A program made the translations under genes and the position numbers. Positions 26,137-34,553 of a DNA stretch of 64,000 bases are shown here, piece by piece. Positions within the stretch are counted from its first letter, which is position 1. Every line of letters starts with the position of its first letter. Source of the stretch: DATJPY01 sp035506135 (GTDB lineage Bacteria; Myxococcota_A; UBA9160; PR03); the NCBI GenBank assembly GCA_035506135.1, contig DATJPY010000077.1:66981-130980 (forward strand), written 5' to 3'. Under the pieces are notes generated by a model. That model searched no databases. It saw only the letters and a list, made by a program, of their open reading frames with translations, and was not told the origin of the DNA.

Positions 26137-27336
26137 GTGCCTGCTCGGACGGCGCGCGTCGTCTTCTACACGGGCAAGGGCGGCGTCGGAAAGACCACCA
26201 CCGCGGCCGCGACGGCCGCCTGCGCGGCCGCGCGCGGTCGCCGCACCCTGGTGCTCTCCGCCGATCCCGCGCACAGCCTCGGCGACGTGCTCGGCGTCCG
26301 CCTCGGCGCCGATCCGACCGCCGTCGGCCCCCGCCTGGCCGCGGTCGAGGTGGACGCGCGCGCCGAGATGCAGCGGCACTGGGGCAGCATCCGCGACTAC
26401 CTCGTCGCGCTCTTCCGCCATCAGGGCATCGAGGAGGTGATCGCGGACGAGCTCGCGCTGCTTCCCGGCGCCGAGGAGATGGCGTCGCTCCTCGCGGTCG
26501 AAGAGCACGCGAGCGCGGGCTCGTTCGATCTCGTCGTGGTCGACTGCGCGCCCACCGGCTCGACGCTGCGGCTCGTGACACTTCCGGAGGTCGCGAGCCG
26601 CACGCTCCGCCTGGCGCTGCGCATCCAGCGTGCGCTCGCCTCGGTGATCGCGCCGGTGGCTCGCGCGCTGGTCCCCGTCCCGCTCCCCGGCGCCGAGGTC
26701 TTCCGCGACGCCGAGCGGCTCCTCTATGGGCGGCTGGCATCGATCCGCGAGCTGCTCGTCCGCGGCCGGACGAGCGTGCGCCTCGTCGTCACGCCGGAGC
26801 GCATGGTGATCGACGAGGCGGTGCGCGCGCACATGGACCTCTGCCTCTTCGAGGTGCCGTGCGACGCCGTCGTGATGAATCGCCTGCTGCCGGCCGAGGC
26901 GGCCGCGGAGTCGTTCTTCGAGGACTGGGCGCGGGTGCAGGAGGAGCGCTGCGCCGAGGTGGCCGAGCGCTTCGCGCCGCTCCCGCTCCTGCGAGCGCCG
27001 CTGGCGCGCGACGAGGTGGTGGGCGTGGCAGCCCTTGCCGAGCACGGCGCCCTGCTCTTCACGGGCGCCGAGCCGGATGCGCGGCTCTGCAGCGCGCCGC
27101 GGCTGCGCTTCGCGCGCGCGAAGGACGGCTGGCAGGTCGACCTGCCGCTGCCGAATGCGGCCGGCTCCGCCCTGGACGTGGCCAAGCTCGACGACACGCT
27201 GCTGATCCGTGCGGGAGCGCTCCGCCGCGCGATCCTGCTGCCGCGCAAGCTCGCACGCCTGCCCCTCGCCGGCGCGGTGCTCGAGGGCGATCGCCTGATC
27301 GTCCGGCTCGCGCCCGCGTCCGCCGAGGTGGCGTAG
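26137..27336 (+). CDS. ArsA-like ATPase with HSP20-like C-terminal domain (copy 1)
   Basis: 399 residues from GTG 26137. Deviant Walker A near the N-terminus (YTGKGGVGKTTTAAATAA), switch I SADPAHSLGDV, and the Walker B region LVVVDCAPTGSTLRL, as in ArsA/GET3. The last 75 residues (LRFARAKDGWQVDLPLPNAA onward) form the ArsA HSP20-like domain. Single-copy ArsA halves of this kind are common in green sulfur bacteria and others, are often not linked to arsenic, and may handle membrane-protein or chaperone functions. Directly followed (TAGATG) by a second paralog. No arsB or arsenic regulator in the window. Confidence 0.85.
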   Translation: MPARTARVVFYTGKGGVGKTTTAAATAACAAARGRRTLVLSADPAHSLGDVLGVRLGADPTAVGPRLAAVEVDARAEMQRHWGSIRDYLVALFRHQGIEEVIADELALLPGAEEMASLLAVEEHASAGSFDLVVVDCAPTGSTLRLVTLPEVASRTLRLALRIQRALASVIAPVARALVPVPLPGAEVFRDAERLLYGRLASIRELLVRGRTSVRLVVTPERMVIDEAVRAHMDLCLFEVPCDAVVMNRLLPAEAAAESFFEDWARVQEERCAEVAERFAPLPLLRAPLARDEVVGVAALAEHGALLFTGAEPDARLCSAPRLRFARAKDGWQVDLPLPNAAGSALDVAKLDDTLLIRAGALRRAILLPRKLARLPLAGAVLEGDRLIVRLAPASAEVA

Positions 27337-28497
27337 ATGCGGGTGATCCTGCTCACCGGCAAGGGGGGCGTCGGCAAGACGACGCTCGCCGGCGCGACCG
27401 CCGTCGGTGCGGCCGAGCGCGGGCACAACGTCTTCCTGCTGTCGACGGACCCGGCCCATAGCCTCGGCGACTCCTTCGAGCGCCCGATCGGCGCGCGGCC
27501 GGTCCAGGTCGCTCCGCGCCTGGTGGTGCAGGAGGTGGCGGTGCTCGACGAGATCGACCGCGCCTGGTCGGAGATCCAGGCGTGGCTCGCGCAGCTCGTG
27601 CGCGAGGGCACCGACGAGCTCGTGGCGGAGGAGCTGCTGGTCGCACCCGGGCTCGAGGAGCTGGTGGCGCTGCGCGCCGTGCGCGAGGTCGAGGCGCTCG
27701 GGGAGTTCGACGTCTGCGTGGTGGACTGCGCCCCGACGGGTGCGACGCTGCGCATGCTGCGCTTCCCCGACGCACTCGCGGTCTTCATGGAGCGCTTCTT
27801 CGACCTGAAGCGGCGCGTCGCGCGGCGCGTCCGTCCGTGGCTCGAGGGCGTCGGCCTGCGCGGGCTCGTCCCCGGCGACGAGGTGTTCGCGGCCTTCGAG
27901 CGCCTCTATCGCGACGTCGACGACGTGCGGCAGATCCTGCTCGACGGCGAGCGCACCAGCGCGCGCCTAGTGACCCAGGCGGCGCGCGTCGTGGTGGACG
28001 AGACGCGGCGCTCGTTCGCGTATCTGTGTCTCTACGGCGTGGCGACGGACGCGGTGATCGCGAACCGCCTGCTGCCCGCGCCGGCCCGGGCCGGATGGTT
28101 CGCGCGCTGGGCGGAGCGGGAGCGCGAGGAGCTGGCTGCCCTCTCCGCCGCCTTCCCGGTGCCGCTCCTGCGCGCGCCACTGCGCCCGACGGAGCTGCGC
28201 GGTGTCGAGGCGCTGCGGGCGCTCTCGCGCGAGGTGTACGGCGAGCGCGACCCCGCGGCAATCCTCCATCGAGGCCGCCCGCTGCGCCTGCGGCGCGTCG
28301 GGGGCGCGACGCTCCTCGAGATCGAGCTGCCGAACGTCTCGAAGGAGGAGATCGACGTCTCGGTGCACGGCGGCGATCTGCTCGTGCAGGTGCGCGACGC
28401 GCTCCGTCGCATCGCGCTGCCCGCGTCGCTCGCGGGCCGCCCGGTGGACGGCGTGGCCCTGCGCGGCAGTGTTCTCGAGGTTCGCTTCGGCGCGTGA
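27337..28497 (+). CDS. ArsA-like ATPase with HSP20-like C-terminal domain (copy 2)
   Basis: 386 residues; the ATG follows the stop of copy 1 with no gap. P-loop LLTGKGGVGKTTLAGATAVG, switch STDPAHSLGDSF, VCVVDCAPTGATLRML. The C-terminal HSP20-like domain (LLEIELPNVSKEEIDVSVHG) is closer to the canonical alpha-crystallin pattern than in copy 1. The two copies are diverged tandem paralogs and could form a heterodimer like the two halves of classical ArsA. The stop overlaps the next start as GTGA, coupling it to a BtuF-like protein. Confidence 0.85.
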   Translation: MRVILLTGKGGVGKTTLAGATAVGAAERGHNVFLLSTDPAHSLGDSFERPIGARPVQVAPRLVVQEVAVLDEIDRAWSEIQAWLAQLVREGTDELVAEELLVAPGLEELVALRAVREVEALGEFDVCVVDCAPTGATLRMLRFPDALAVFMERFFDLKRRVARRVRPWLEGVGLRGLVPGDEVFAAFERLYRDVDDVRQILLDGERTSARLVTQAARVVVDETRRSFAYLCLYGVATDAVIANRLLPAPARAGWFARWAEREREELAALSAAFPVPLLRAPLRPTELRGVEALRALSREVYGERDPAAILHRGRPLRLRRVGGATLLEIELPNVSKEEIDVSVHGGDLLVQVRDALRRIALPASLAGRPVDGVALRGSVLEVRFGA

Positions 28498-29294
28498 GCG
28501 AGCCTCGCCGCATCGTGTCGCTGGTGCCGAGCCTGACGGAGGCGCTCTTCGCGCTCGGGCTGGGCGAGCGGGTGGTGGGCGTGACGGACTGGTGCGTCCA
28601 CCCGGCCGACGCCGTGGTCCGTCTTCCCAAGGTCGGCGGCACCAAGGACGCCGACGTCGCGGCGATCGCCGCGCTGGCCCCCGATCTCGTCATCGCCAAC
28701 CGCGAGGAGAACACCCGCCGCGTGGTGGAGAGCCTCGAGCGCGCAGGGATCCGCGTCTGGCTGACCTATCCGCGCACCGTCCGGGAGGGGGCGGCCCTGC
28801 TCCGCGAGCTCGCCTCGCTCGGCGCCGCGCCGGAGGCGGTCGAGCGCGTGGTCGAGCCGGTGGAGCGCGCGGTGGCGGATGCCGAGTCGGCTCTGGCGGA
28901 GGCCTCCGAGCGCGGAAGCTCGTCACGGACGAGGGTCTTCTGCCCCATCTGGCGCGATCCGTGGATGAGCGTGGGCCCGGACACCTACGCGCACTCCCTC
29001 CTCGAGCTGTGCGGGGGCCGGAACGTGTTCGCAAATCGGACCGGGCGCCGCTATCCGATCGTGAGCCTCGACGAGGTCGCCGCCGCGCAGCCGGACGTGA
29101 TCCTCCTGCCGGACGAGCCCTACTGCTTCGGGCCGCGCGACGTCCGGGAGCTGGGTGGCCTCTCCGTTCCTGCGGCGCGTCTCGGCCGCATCCATCGGAT
29201 CGACGGCACCTGGGTCTCGTGGTACGGTCCGCGCATCGGGTCCGCCCTCCTTGCCGTCCGCAGGCTCCTCGAGCCGACGGACGCTCGGGCGTAG
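28494..29294 (+). CDS. BtuF-like helical-backbone metal receptor, no signal peptide
   Basis: 266 residues from GTG 28494, fixed by the GTGA overlap with the ArsA-like gene. It starts directly with RRIVSLVPSLTEALFALGLG, the first strand of class III substrate-binding proteins (BtuF/FhuD), and has VGVTDWC..., KVGGTKDADVAAIAALAPDL, GGRNVF and PDVILLPDEPYCF. Length is typical of the mature domain. The protein lacks any signal peptide, so it should be cytoplasmic, unlike BtuF. No BtuCD transporter is nearby. Cobalamin or corrinoid binding is likely by family, but localisation and partner (ArsA-like ATPases by context) make its role uncertain. Confidence 0.75.
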   Translation: MSEPRRIVSLVPSLTEALFALGLGERVVGVTDWCVHPADAVVRLPKVGGTKDADVAAIAALAPDLVIANREENTRRVVESLERAGIRVWLTYPRTVREGAALLRELASLGAAPEAVERVVEPVERAVADAESALAEASERGSSSRTRVFCPIWRDPWMSVGPDTYAHSLLELCGGRNVFANRTGRRYPIVSLDEVAAAQPDVILLPDEPYCFGPRDVRELGGLSVPAARLGRIHRIDGTWVSWYGPRIGSALLAVRRLLEPTDARA

Positions 29295-29340
29295 CGGTCC
29301 GGTCCCCCCGAGATCGATCCGGCCCCCCGGAGTCGGAACA

Positions 29341-29428
29341 GTCGCTTCCCGGCAAGGCTGCCGGGACGCGGGCAGCTCGTTCGTCGGATGAAGCTGCGTC
29401 ACCACGAGCCAGAAAGGGCTTGGGCGAC
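29341..29428 (+). ncRNA. Candidate structured leader (four-way junction)
   Basis: Upstream of the AMIN-domain gene. An outer helix GTCGC (29341-29345)/GCGAC (29424-29428) encloses three hairpins: CCCGGCA/TGCCGGG, GCAGCT/AGCTGC and CGAGCC/GGCTTG. GGCAA and GGGACGC recall part of the cyclic-di-GMP-I core, but the conserved AAAGCC and GNRA loop are missing, so it is not assigned to a family. High-GC DNA makes chance stems common. Confidence 0.3.
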
Positions 29429-29512
29429 TCGGCCGATCTGCCGAAGGGAATGTCAATCCGGGGCTCGGCGGTCGACCCGCGGCGAGCTCGCGGCAGGAGG
29501 GAGCATCGAGCC

Positions 29513-30970
29513 ATGGCGCGCCGGAATTCCGGTTGGCTCTCGTTCGAGGGGATGCACGCACGGGCGCTCGTGATCGCGGCGCTGGCCGCGCTGCTGCTCG
29601 GTCCGCTGCAGGGCCGCGCAGCGCGCCTCTCCGAGGTGCGGGTGGGGACCCATTCGGACCACACGAGGATCGTGCTCCAGCTCGACTCCGCCGCGGACTA
29701 CCGGATGCTGTCGAGCGGACAGGACGGCCAGCTCGTCGTCGCCCTCGACGCGCAGAGCGTCGCGCGCAACGTGCCGTCGAAGAGCCCGCTGGTGAAGGAC
29801 GTGCGCGTGGAGCCGGCGGGCAATGGCTCGAAGGTCCACATCGCGCTGGCGCGCCCCGACATCCAGGTCACCGAGATGATCCTCTCGAATCCGCCGCGCA
29901 TCGTGTTCGACCTCGCGCGCGGCGAGTCGGCTGCGCCCGTCGCGCAGGCGCCCGCGCCGAAGGCGGAGCCCGCCGCCGCGAAGCAGGACGCCGTCGTCGC
30001 GAAGGACTCGGAGCCGGACGGCTCGACGGTCCCCGAGGCGCACGGTCCGCCGACCGCAGTCGTACTGGCGGCGCCCGCATCCGCGCCCATGCCGGCGCCG
30101 AGCGCCTCCCCGGCACCCGACGCGCCGAGTGCCGCGCCGAGCGCGACGGATGGCAAGCTCGCCGATGCCGCACCGCCCGGTGCTGCGAAGCTCGCCGACG
30201 CCCCGGCTCATCCGATCGCGCCGGCGCCGCCGTCCGTCCCGGCGACGACTCCGCCGCCGGCGAGCGAGCCCGCCGCGCCGACCCACGTCGCGCCGCCGCC
30301 TCGTCATCCGCCCGCCGCAGAGGCGAGCGACTCGTCCAGCCACTGGCTCCTCGGAACGCTGATGAGTCCCACCGGGCTCGTCGTCATCGGCGCCGGGCTC
30401 CTCGCCGGGATCGCGATGGCGGTGATGCGGCGCCGCGCGGCGGCAGACGAGGATCCGCTCTACTCGGTGATGGCGGCCGAGGACGCAGGGGAGGTGGAAG
30501 AGGACGCCGGCGCGGCGCACTGGGAGGCGACCGAGCCGATGACGCCCGACCGCAACGCGCAGGCCTTCGAGGCCGAGGCCGAGGAGAGCTACGAGGATCT
30601 TCCGCTCGCCCGCCTCGGATCGCCGGCACCGCCGGTCGCCGCCGGTCGCTCCAACGGAACGATCTTGGAGGGCGACGCGGCGGCGAGCGCGATGACCATC
30701 GCCGCGCCGGTCGCTGCGAGCGCCAGCGGTGCGTCGCAGGCCGACGTGCTGCGCGCCGCGGCCGACGTCGACGGCCGCGTCGCCGAGCTCGAGCGCCGGA
30801 TCGAGCAGCTCGCGGAGGCGCGCGAGCGGCTCGAGCGCCAGGTGGCCGCGCAGACCGAGGAGCTCCGCGTGCAGCGCGCCGCCATCGCGCGGACGCAGCG
30901 CGTGGTGCGCTCGATGACCAAGGGCGACGACCTGGTCACCGAGCCGGTGCCGCGCTCGCCCAACGCCTGA
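29513..30970 (+). CDS. AMIN-domain envelope protein with Pro/Ala linker, TM helix and coiled coil
   Basis: 485 residues from ATG 29513 (GGAGGG upstream; ATG 29552 is an alternative). A signal anchor near residues 14-35 precedes an AMIN domain (RLSEVRVGTHSDHTRIVLQL to SNPPRIVFDLA), a fold used by PilQ and AmiC to bind peptidoglycan. A long Pro/Ala-rich linker (about 140-280) follows, then a transmembrane helix (GLVVIGAGLLAGIAMAVMRR, about 290) and a cytoplasmic acidic region ending in a coiled coil (VAELERRIEQLAEARERLER). Architecture recalls FimV-like polar or pilus-assembly proteins; exact role unknown. A possible structured RNA leader lies upstream. Confidence 0.75.
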   Translation: MARRNSGWLSFEGMHARALVIAALAALLLGPLQGRAARLSEVRVGTHSDHTRIVLQLDSAADYRMLSSGQDGQLVVALDAQSVARNVPSKSPLVKDVRVEPAGNGSKVHIALARPDIQVTEMILSNPPRIVFDLARGESAAPVAQAPAPKAEPAAAKQDAVVAKDSEPDGSTVPEAHGPPTAVVLAAPASAPMPAPSASPAPDAPSAAPSATDGKLADAAPPGAAKLADAPAHPIAPAPPSVPATTPPPASEPAAPTHVAPPPRHPPAAEASDSSSHWLLGTLMSPTGLVVIGAGLLAGIAMAVMRRRAAADEDPLYSVMAAEDAGEVEEDAGAAHWEATEPMTPDRNAQAFEAEAEESYEDLPLARLGSPAPPVAAGRSNGTILEGDAAASAMTIAAPVAASASGASQADVLRAAADVDGRVAELERRIEQLAEARERLERQVAAQTEELRVQRAAIARTQRVVRSMTKGDDLVTEPVPRSPNA

Positions 30971-30994
30971 CTTCGCTCGCTCCGCTCGCTGCGC

Positions 30995-31013
30995 GCGCCT
31001 GCTTCGCAGGCGC
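30995..31013. terminator. Hairpin between convergent genes
   Basis: GCGCCTG-CTTCG-CAGGCGC: a 7-bp perfect stem, 25 bp after the AMIN-domain stop and 40 bp before the stop of the convergent kinase. No U-tract on either strand, so termination is only suggested by position. Confidence 0.4.
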
Positions 31014-31053
31014 TGGCCGATGCTCCAGTCGAATCGGCTTGCGCCCTCGGGGC

Positions 31054-31923
31054 TTACGCTTCTCCGGCCGCGAGCTGGAGCGCTCCGAGCGCTCCAGCGA
31101 ACTCTCCTCGCGCCAGGAAGACGGGCTCGCGCCCGAGCGCCCGGATGATGTTGCCGACGACCTCGACCAGCACGGGGTTGGTGCGCAGCGTCGAGCCGCC
31201 GAACACGATCCGCGAGACCTGCGCCGCCGCCGCGAGCCCCGCGCATACCAGCGCGACGTTCTCGCCGACGAGGCCCATCAGCGCGTGCGCGAGGTCCGCA
31301 TCCGAGACGCGCTCGCCGGCGGCGAGGCGCGGTCCGAGCTTGCCGAAGTTTGCGGCGGTGAGGTCGCCGGCCAGCGCGATCCCGCCGGCGCGGTAGATGT
31401 CGGAGACGAGGAGGTCCACCTCGCGCCGCGAGCCGCGCTCCGCGAGCTCGGTGATCCGCGCGAAGTCCCCGATCCCGAACAGGCCCGCGGCGAGTCCCAC
31501 CAGCGTCCCGCCGCCGAGGGCGGTGCCGCCGACCCGCGTGACCGAGAGCCCGTCGACCAGGAGCACCGAGGTGCCGGTTCCCAGCGACACGAGGAGGTAG
31601 CGGCCGGACGGAGCGAGCGGCTCGTCGGCGAGCAGCGCCGCCGCGCCGCTGCCCCAGGCCGCGAACTCGTTCACCTGGATTGCCTCGCCGTCCAGACGCG
31701 CCGCGATCGCCGCGGCACCGCCCCCCGTGAGCCCCGTGAGCCTCGCCCCGCTCTCGGCGATCGCCTGCCGGACCACCTCGACGTCGCGCGTCGGGAGCAG
31801 GCGGTAGGAGAGCGCGCCCGCGGGCGAGCGCACGGCGAGCTTCGCGAGCGTCGCGCCCCAATCGAGACCTGCCACGCCGTCCCGGGTTTCCACGTGGGTG
31901 GTCGGGGTGGCCGGGGAGGTCAT
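31054..31923 (-). CDS. coaW: Type II pantothenate kinase
   Basis: 289 residues. ATP-dependent phosphorylation of pantothenate, first step of CoA synthesis. The sequence follows the Fumble/CoaW pattern closely: GLDWGATLAKLAV (phosphate 1), GLTGGGAAAIA, VNEFAAWGSGAAALL with the catalytic Glu, LVSLGTGTSVLLV, RVGGTALGGGTLVGLAAGLFG, IGDFARITELAERGSRREVD, GDLTAANFGKL, and FGGSTLRTNP. Bacteria usually use type I (CoaA) or III (CoaX); type II is best known from staphylococci and eukaryotes. The N-terminus has about 18 extra residues. Divergent from the GspA-like gene, 70 bp between starts. Confidence 0.85.
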   Translation of the reverse strand: MTSPATPTTHVETRDGVAGLDWGATLAKLAVRSPAGALSYRLLPTRDVEVVRQAIAESGARLTGLTGGGAAAIAARLDGEAIQVNEFAAWGSGAAALLADEPLAPSGRYLLVSLGTGTSVLLVDGLSVTRVGGTALGGGTLVGLAAGLFGIGDFARITELAERGSRREVDLLVSDIYRAGGIALAGDLTAANFGKLGPRLAAGERVSDADLAHALMGLVGENVALVCAGLAAAAQVSRIVFGGSTLRTNPVLVEVVGNIIRALGREPVFLARGEFAGALGALQLAAGEA

Positions 31924-31993
31924 TGCCTGGTTCCCGCAAGCGAGGGCTGATAGCTTTCGCGGCTCGAGGGCCGAAACCCCAGGGGCTCCGCCG

Positions 31994-33790
31994 ATGTATA
32001 CCGCGTTCTTCGGGCTGCGCGAAAAACCGTTCGCGCTGAGCCCGGACCCCCGCTTCCTGTTCCTGTCCGCCGCGCATCAGGAGGCGCTCGCCCACCTGAT
32101 CTACGGCATCGATCAGGGCGAGGGCTTCATCGCGGTCACCGGTGAGGTCGGAACCGGCAAGACGACCCTCTGCCGCACCCTGCTGCGACGCCTCGGCGGC
32201 GAGGTCGAGGTCGCCTTCGTCTTCAATCCCAAGCTCACGGGGCGCGAGCTGCTCGAGGCGATCCTGGTCGAGCTCGGCGTCGAGAAGCGCGGCGACTCGG
32301 TGCGCGAGCTGATCGACGAGCTGAACCACTACCTGCTGGAGCGCCGACGACAGGGGCGCCGCGTGCTGCTGATCATCGACGAGGCGCAGGGCCTGGCGTC
32401 CGACACGCTCGAGCAGGTGCGGCTGCTCTCGAACCTCGAGACCGAGACCGACAAGCTGATCCAGATCCTGATGCTCGGACAGCCGGAGCTCGACGCGCTC
32501 CTCGAGTCGCGCGAGCTGAGGCAGCTCCGGCAGCGCATCGGCGTGCGCTGGCGGCTCGCGCCGCTGTCGCGCGACGAGACGGCCGCCTACGTGCGGCATC
32601 GCCTGCGCGTGTCGGCCGGCGCGGACCGCGACCGACTCTTCTCGGCGCCCGCGCTGCGCGCGGTCTACCACCGCTCCCGCGGCATCCCGCGCGTCGTCAA
32701 CCTGCTCTGCGACCGCGCGCTGCTCACCGCCTTCACCGAGGCCGCGCCGAGGATCGGCGCCGCGCACGTGCGGCGCGCAGCCGGCGAGCTCGAGGGGTGG
32801 CGCGCCCGGCCCGCGAGACGCTGGTGGCCGCTCGTCGCTTCGCTCGCCGTGCTCGCGCTGGCCGCCGGTGCCTGGCGCCTCGGGATCTTCGGACACTTCG
32901 GGGATCGGCTGCAGCTCGTGCCGCCTCCTCTTCCCGCCGAGCTCGCCGCCGCGCCGGACGTGTCGAGCGCGCCGCCGCTCGCGGCGACCGAGGTCGCGCC
33001 CGCGACACCGGAGGCGACTCCGGGAGCGGATCCGCCGGCGCCCGCAGTCGCTGCGCCGCCTGCCGACTCCGCTGCGGCCGCGCCGCCCGCAGCGCCGGCG
33101 GCTGCCCCCGAGGCGGTGACACCTGCGCGCGTCGAGGACCTCGCGCACGCCCTGGCGCTGCGCGCCCCCGGCGCCACCGCAGGGGACGCCCTCGCCGCCG
33201 TCCTGGAGTCGTGGTCGCTCCCTCGCCTCGATCCCGCCCCCGAGGCGCTCGCGTTTCCCGACGTCGTCTCCGCGCTGGCCGCGCGGGGCCTCGCGCTGAT
33301 CGCGATCCACGACGGCGACGTCGCGAAGCTTCGCGCGCTCGGCCAGCCCGCCCTGCTGACGGTCGACGCGGCGGACGGCGTGCCGAGGCTCGTCGCCGTG
33401 CGCGCGCTCGGCGGCGGCGGCGTCGATCTCGCCGGCGTGATGCCGGGCCGACTCGCGCGCGTGTCGGACGACGAGCTGGCGCGCGCGTGGCACGGCGAGG
33501 CACAGGTCGCGTGGCGCGACCTCGAGCCTCTCCCCGATCTGATGCGGGTCGGCGACGCGGGCGACGGGGTCACCTGGCTGCAGCGCTCGCTCGGCGAGCT
33601 CGGCTTCTGGACGGGGCCGCCGACCGGGCGCTTCGACGCGTCGACCGAGCTCGCGGTGCGCGCGTTCCAGGCGGATCGACGCCTCGCGCCGGACGGCACG
33701 GTCGGGCCGCTCACCAAGATCGCGCTCTATCAGGCGCTCGGGCGCTACGGCGTTCCCGCGCTCGCGGCCGTGCCGGGAGGAGCCGGTTGA
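31994..33790 (+). CDS. GspA/ExeA-like AAA ATPase with peptidoglycan-binding domain
   Basis: 598 residues from ATG 31994. Cytoplasmic AAA+ domain (1-270): FFGLREKPFALSPDPRFLFL, Walker A GEVGTGKT (50-57), Walker B VLLIIDEAQGL. One transmembrane helix (WWPLVASLAVLALAAGAW, about 275-292), a long Ala/Pro-rich periplasmic linker, and at the end a PG_binding_1 domain (VGDAGDGVTWLQRSLGELGF to VGPLTKIALYQALG). This is the ExeA layout: ATPase inside, peptidoglycan contact outside, used to place the type II secretin through the wall. The next gene is its GspB-like partner, overlapping by TTGA. Confidence 0.9.
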   Translation: MYTAFFGLREKPFALSPDPRFLFLSAAHQEALAHLIYGIDQGEGFIAVTGEVGTGKTTLCRTLLRRLGGEVEVAFVFNPKLTGRELLEAILVELGVEKRGDSVRELIDELNHYLLERRRQGRRVLLIIDEAQGLASDTLEQVRLLSNLETETDKLIQILMLGQPELDALLESRELRQLRQRIGVRWRLAPLSRDETAAYVRHRLRVSAGADRDRLFSAPALRAVYHRSRGIPRVVNLLCDRALLTAFTEAAPRIGAAHVRRAAGELEGWRARPARRWWPLVASLAVLALAAGAWRLGIFGHFGDRLQLVPPPLPAELAAAPDVSSAPPLAATEVAPATPEATPGADPPAPAVAAPPADSAAAAPPAAPAAAPEAVTPARVEDLAHALALRAPGATAGDALAAVLESWSLPRLDPAPEALAFPDVVSALAARGLALIAIHDGDVAKLRALGQPALLTVDAADGVPRLVAVRALGGGGVDLAGVMPGRLARVSDDELARAWHGEAQVAWRDLEPLPDLMRVGDAGDGVTWLQRSLGELGFWTGPPTGRFDASTELAVRAFQADRRLAPDGTVGPLTKIALYQALGRYGVPALAAVPGGAG

Positions 33791-34512
33791 GCACCATCCT
33801 GAAGGCGCTGCGGCGGATCGAGGAGCAGAAGGCGGACGGCTTCGAGCGGCCGCTGCGCGAGGACGTCGTGCTCGCTCCGGTGACGCGCCGCCGCGGGAGC
33901 GCGTCGGGACTCATCGCCATTGCCGCCGTCGCATTCGCAGCGACGGTCTCCGTGCTGACGCTGCTGCACGACCGCGACGCCGCGCGCCCGGTGGCCGTCG
34001 CGGCGCCTGCCCCCGCCCCGGCCCCGACCGTCTCGGCTCCGCCGCCCGCCGAGCCGCCCGCTGCGCGGCCGCCGGCCGCAGTCGCCGAGGCGCCCGTGCA
34101 GATGGAGCGCGCGGCCCCGGCTGCAGCGGCGGCGCCTGAGGCCGCGGTCGCGGAGGGCGGGGAACCGGACGACTTCGTGATGCTGAATCCGCAAGCGCGC
34201 GGGCGCTCGCCGATCGCGGTGGTCTCCGAGCCTCCGTCGCCTGCCATCGGTGCGACCGCGCCGAAGCCGACGCCAGCGCCGGCGATTCGAAAGGCCCCCG
34301 CCGCTCCCTCGACGTCGCTTCGCGTCCTCCGCACGAGCTGGCACCCGCATCCCGAGAAGCGCACGGCCTGGGTGCAGATGCCGGGCGCGGCGGCGCAGAC
34401 CGTCCACGAGGGCGATCGCATCGGGGGCTTCGTGGTCCGCGAGATCGAGCCCGCCGCCGTCGTGCTGAGCGGCGCCGCCGGCGAGGTCCGGCGCGGGGTC
34501 GGATCGCCCTGA
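33787..34512 (+). CDS. GspB-like type II secretion accessory protein
   Basis: 241 residues. Start TTG 33787 overlaps the previous stop (TTGA) and gives the conserved GspB N-terminus STILKALRRIEEQK. One transmembrane helix (SGLIAIAAVAFAATVSVLTLL, about 39-59), a Pro/Ala linker and a C-terminal PDZ-like/GspB_C domain (SLRVLRTSWHPHPEKRTAWV to FVVREIEPAAVVL). GspA and GspB form an inner-membrane complex that helps assemble the GspD secretin. No other gsp gene is in the window, so the secretion machine is encoded elsewhere or the pair serves a different secretin. Confidence 0.85.
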   Translation: MSTILKALRRIEEQKADGFERPLREDVVLAPVTRRRGSASGLIAIAAVAFAATVSVLTLLHDRDAARPVAVAAPAPAPAPTVSAPPPAEPPAARPPAAVAEAPVQMERAAPAAAAAPEAAVAEGGEPDDFVMLNPQARGRSPIAVVSEPPSPAIGATAPKPTPAPAIRKAPAAPSTSLRVLRTSWHPHPEKRTAWVQMPGAAAQTVHEGDRIGGFVVREIEPAAVVLSGAAGEVRRGVGSP

Positions 34513-34553
34513 GGCTCAGCGCGCGAGCGCCGCGGACCCAGTCGCCGCGCGGC

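Noticed and set aside
28494..29294. Periplasmic BtuF with an upstream signal peptide
   Set aside because: Extending the frame upstream enters the ArsA-like gene and yields only Arg-rich sequence, not a signal peptide.
29341..29428. tRNA-like cloverleaf or cyclic-di-GMP-I riboswitch
   Set aside because: No T-loop, anticodon or CCA for a tRNA; lacks the AAAGCC and GNRA elements of cyclic-di-GMP-I. Kept only as an unassigned structured leader.
31905..31945. A GG-N10-GC element resembling a sigma-54 promoter before the GspA-like gene
   Set aside because: The -24 block does not match TGGCACG (reads GGGGAG), so only the spacing agrees.
29453..33493. A 1,346-codon minus-strand frame opposite the AMIN and GspA genes
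   Set aside because: No start signals or domains; overlaps five motif-supported genes. It is a compositional shadow.
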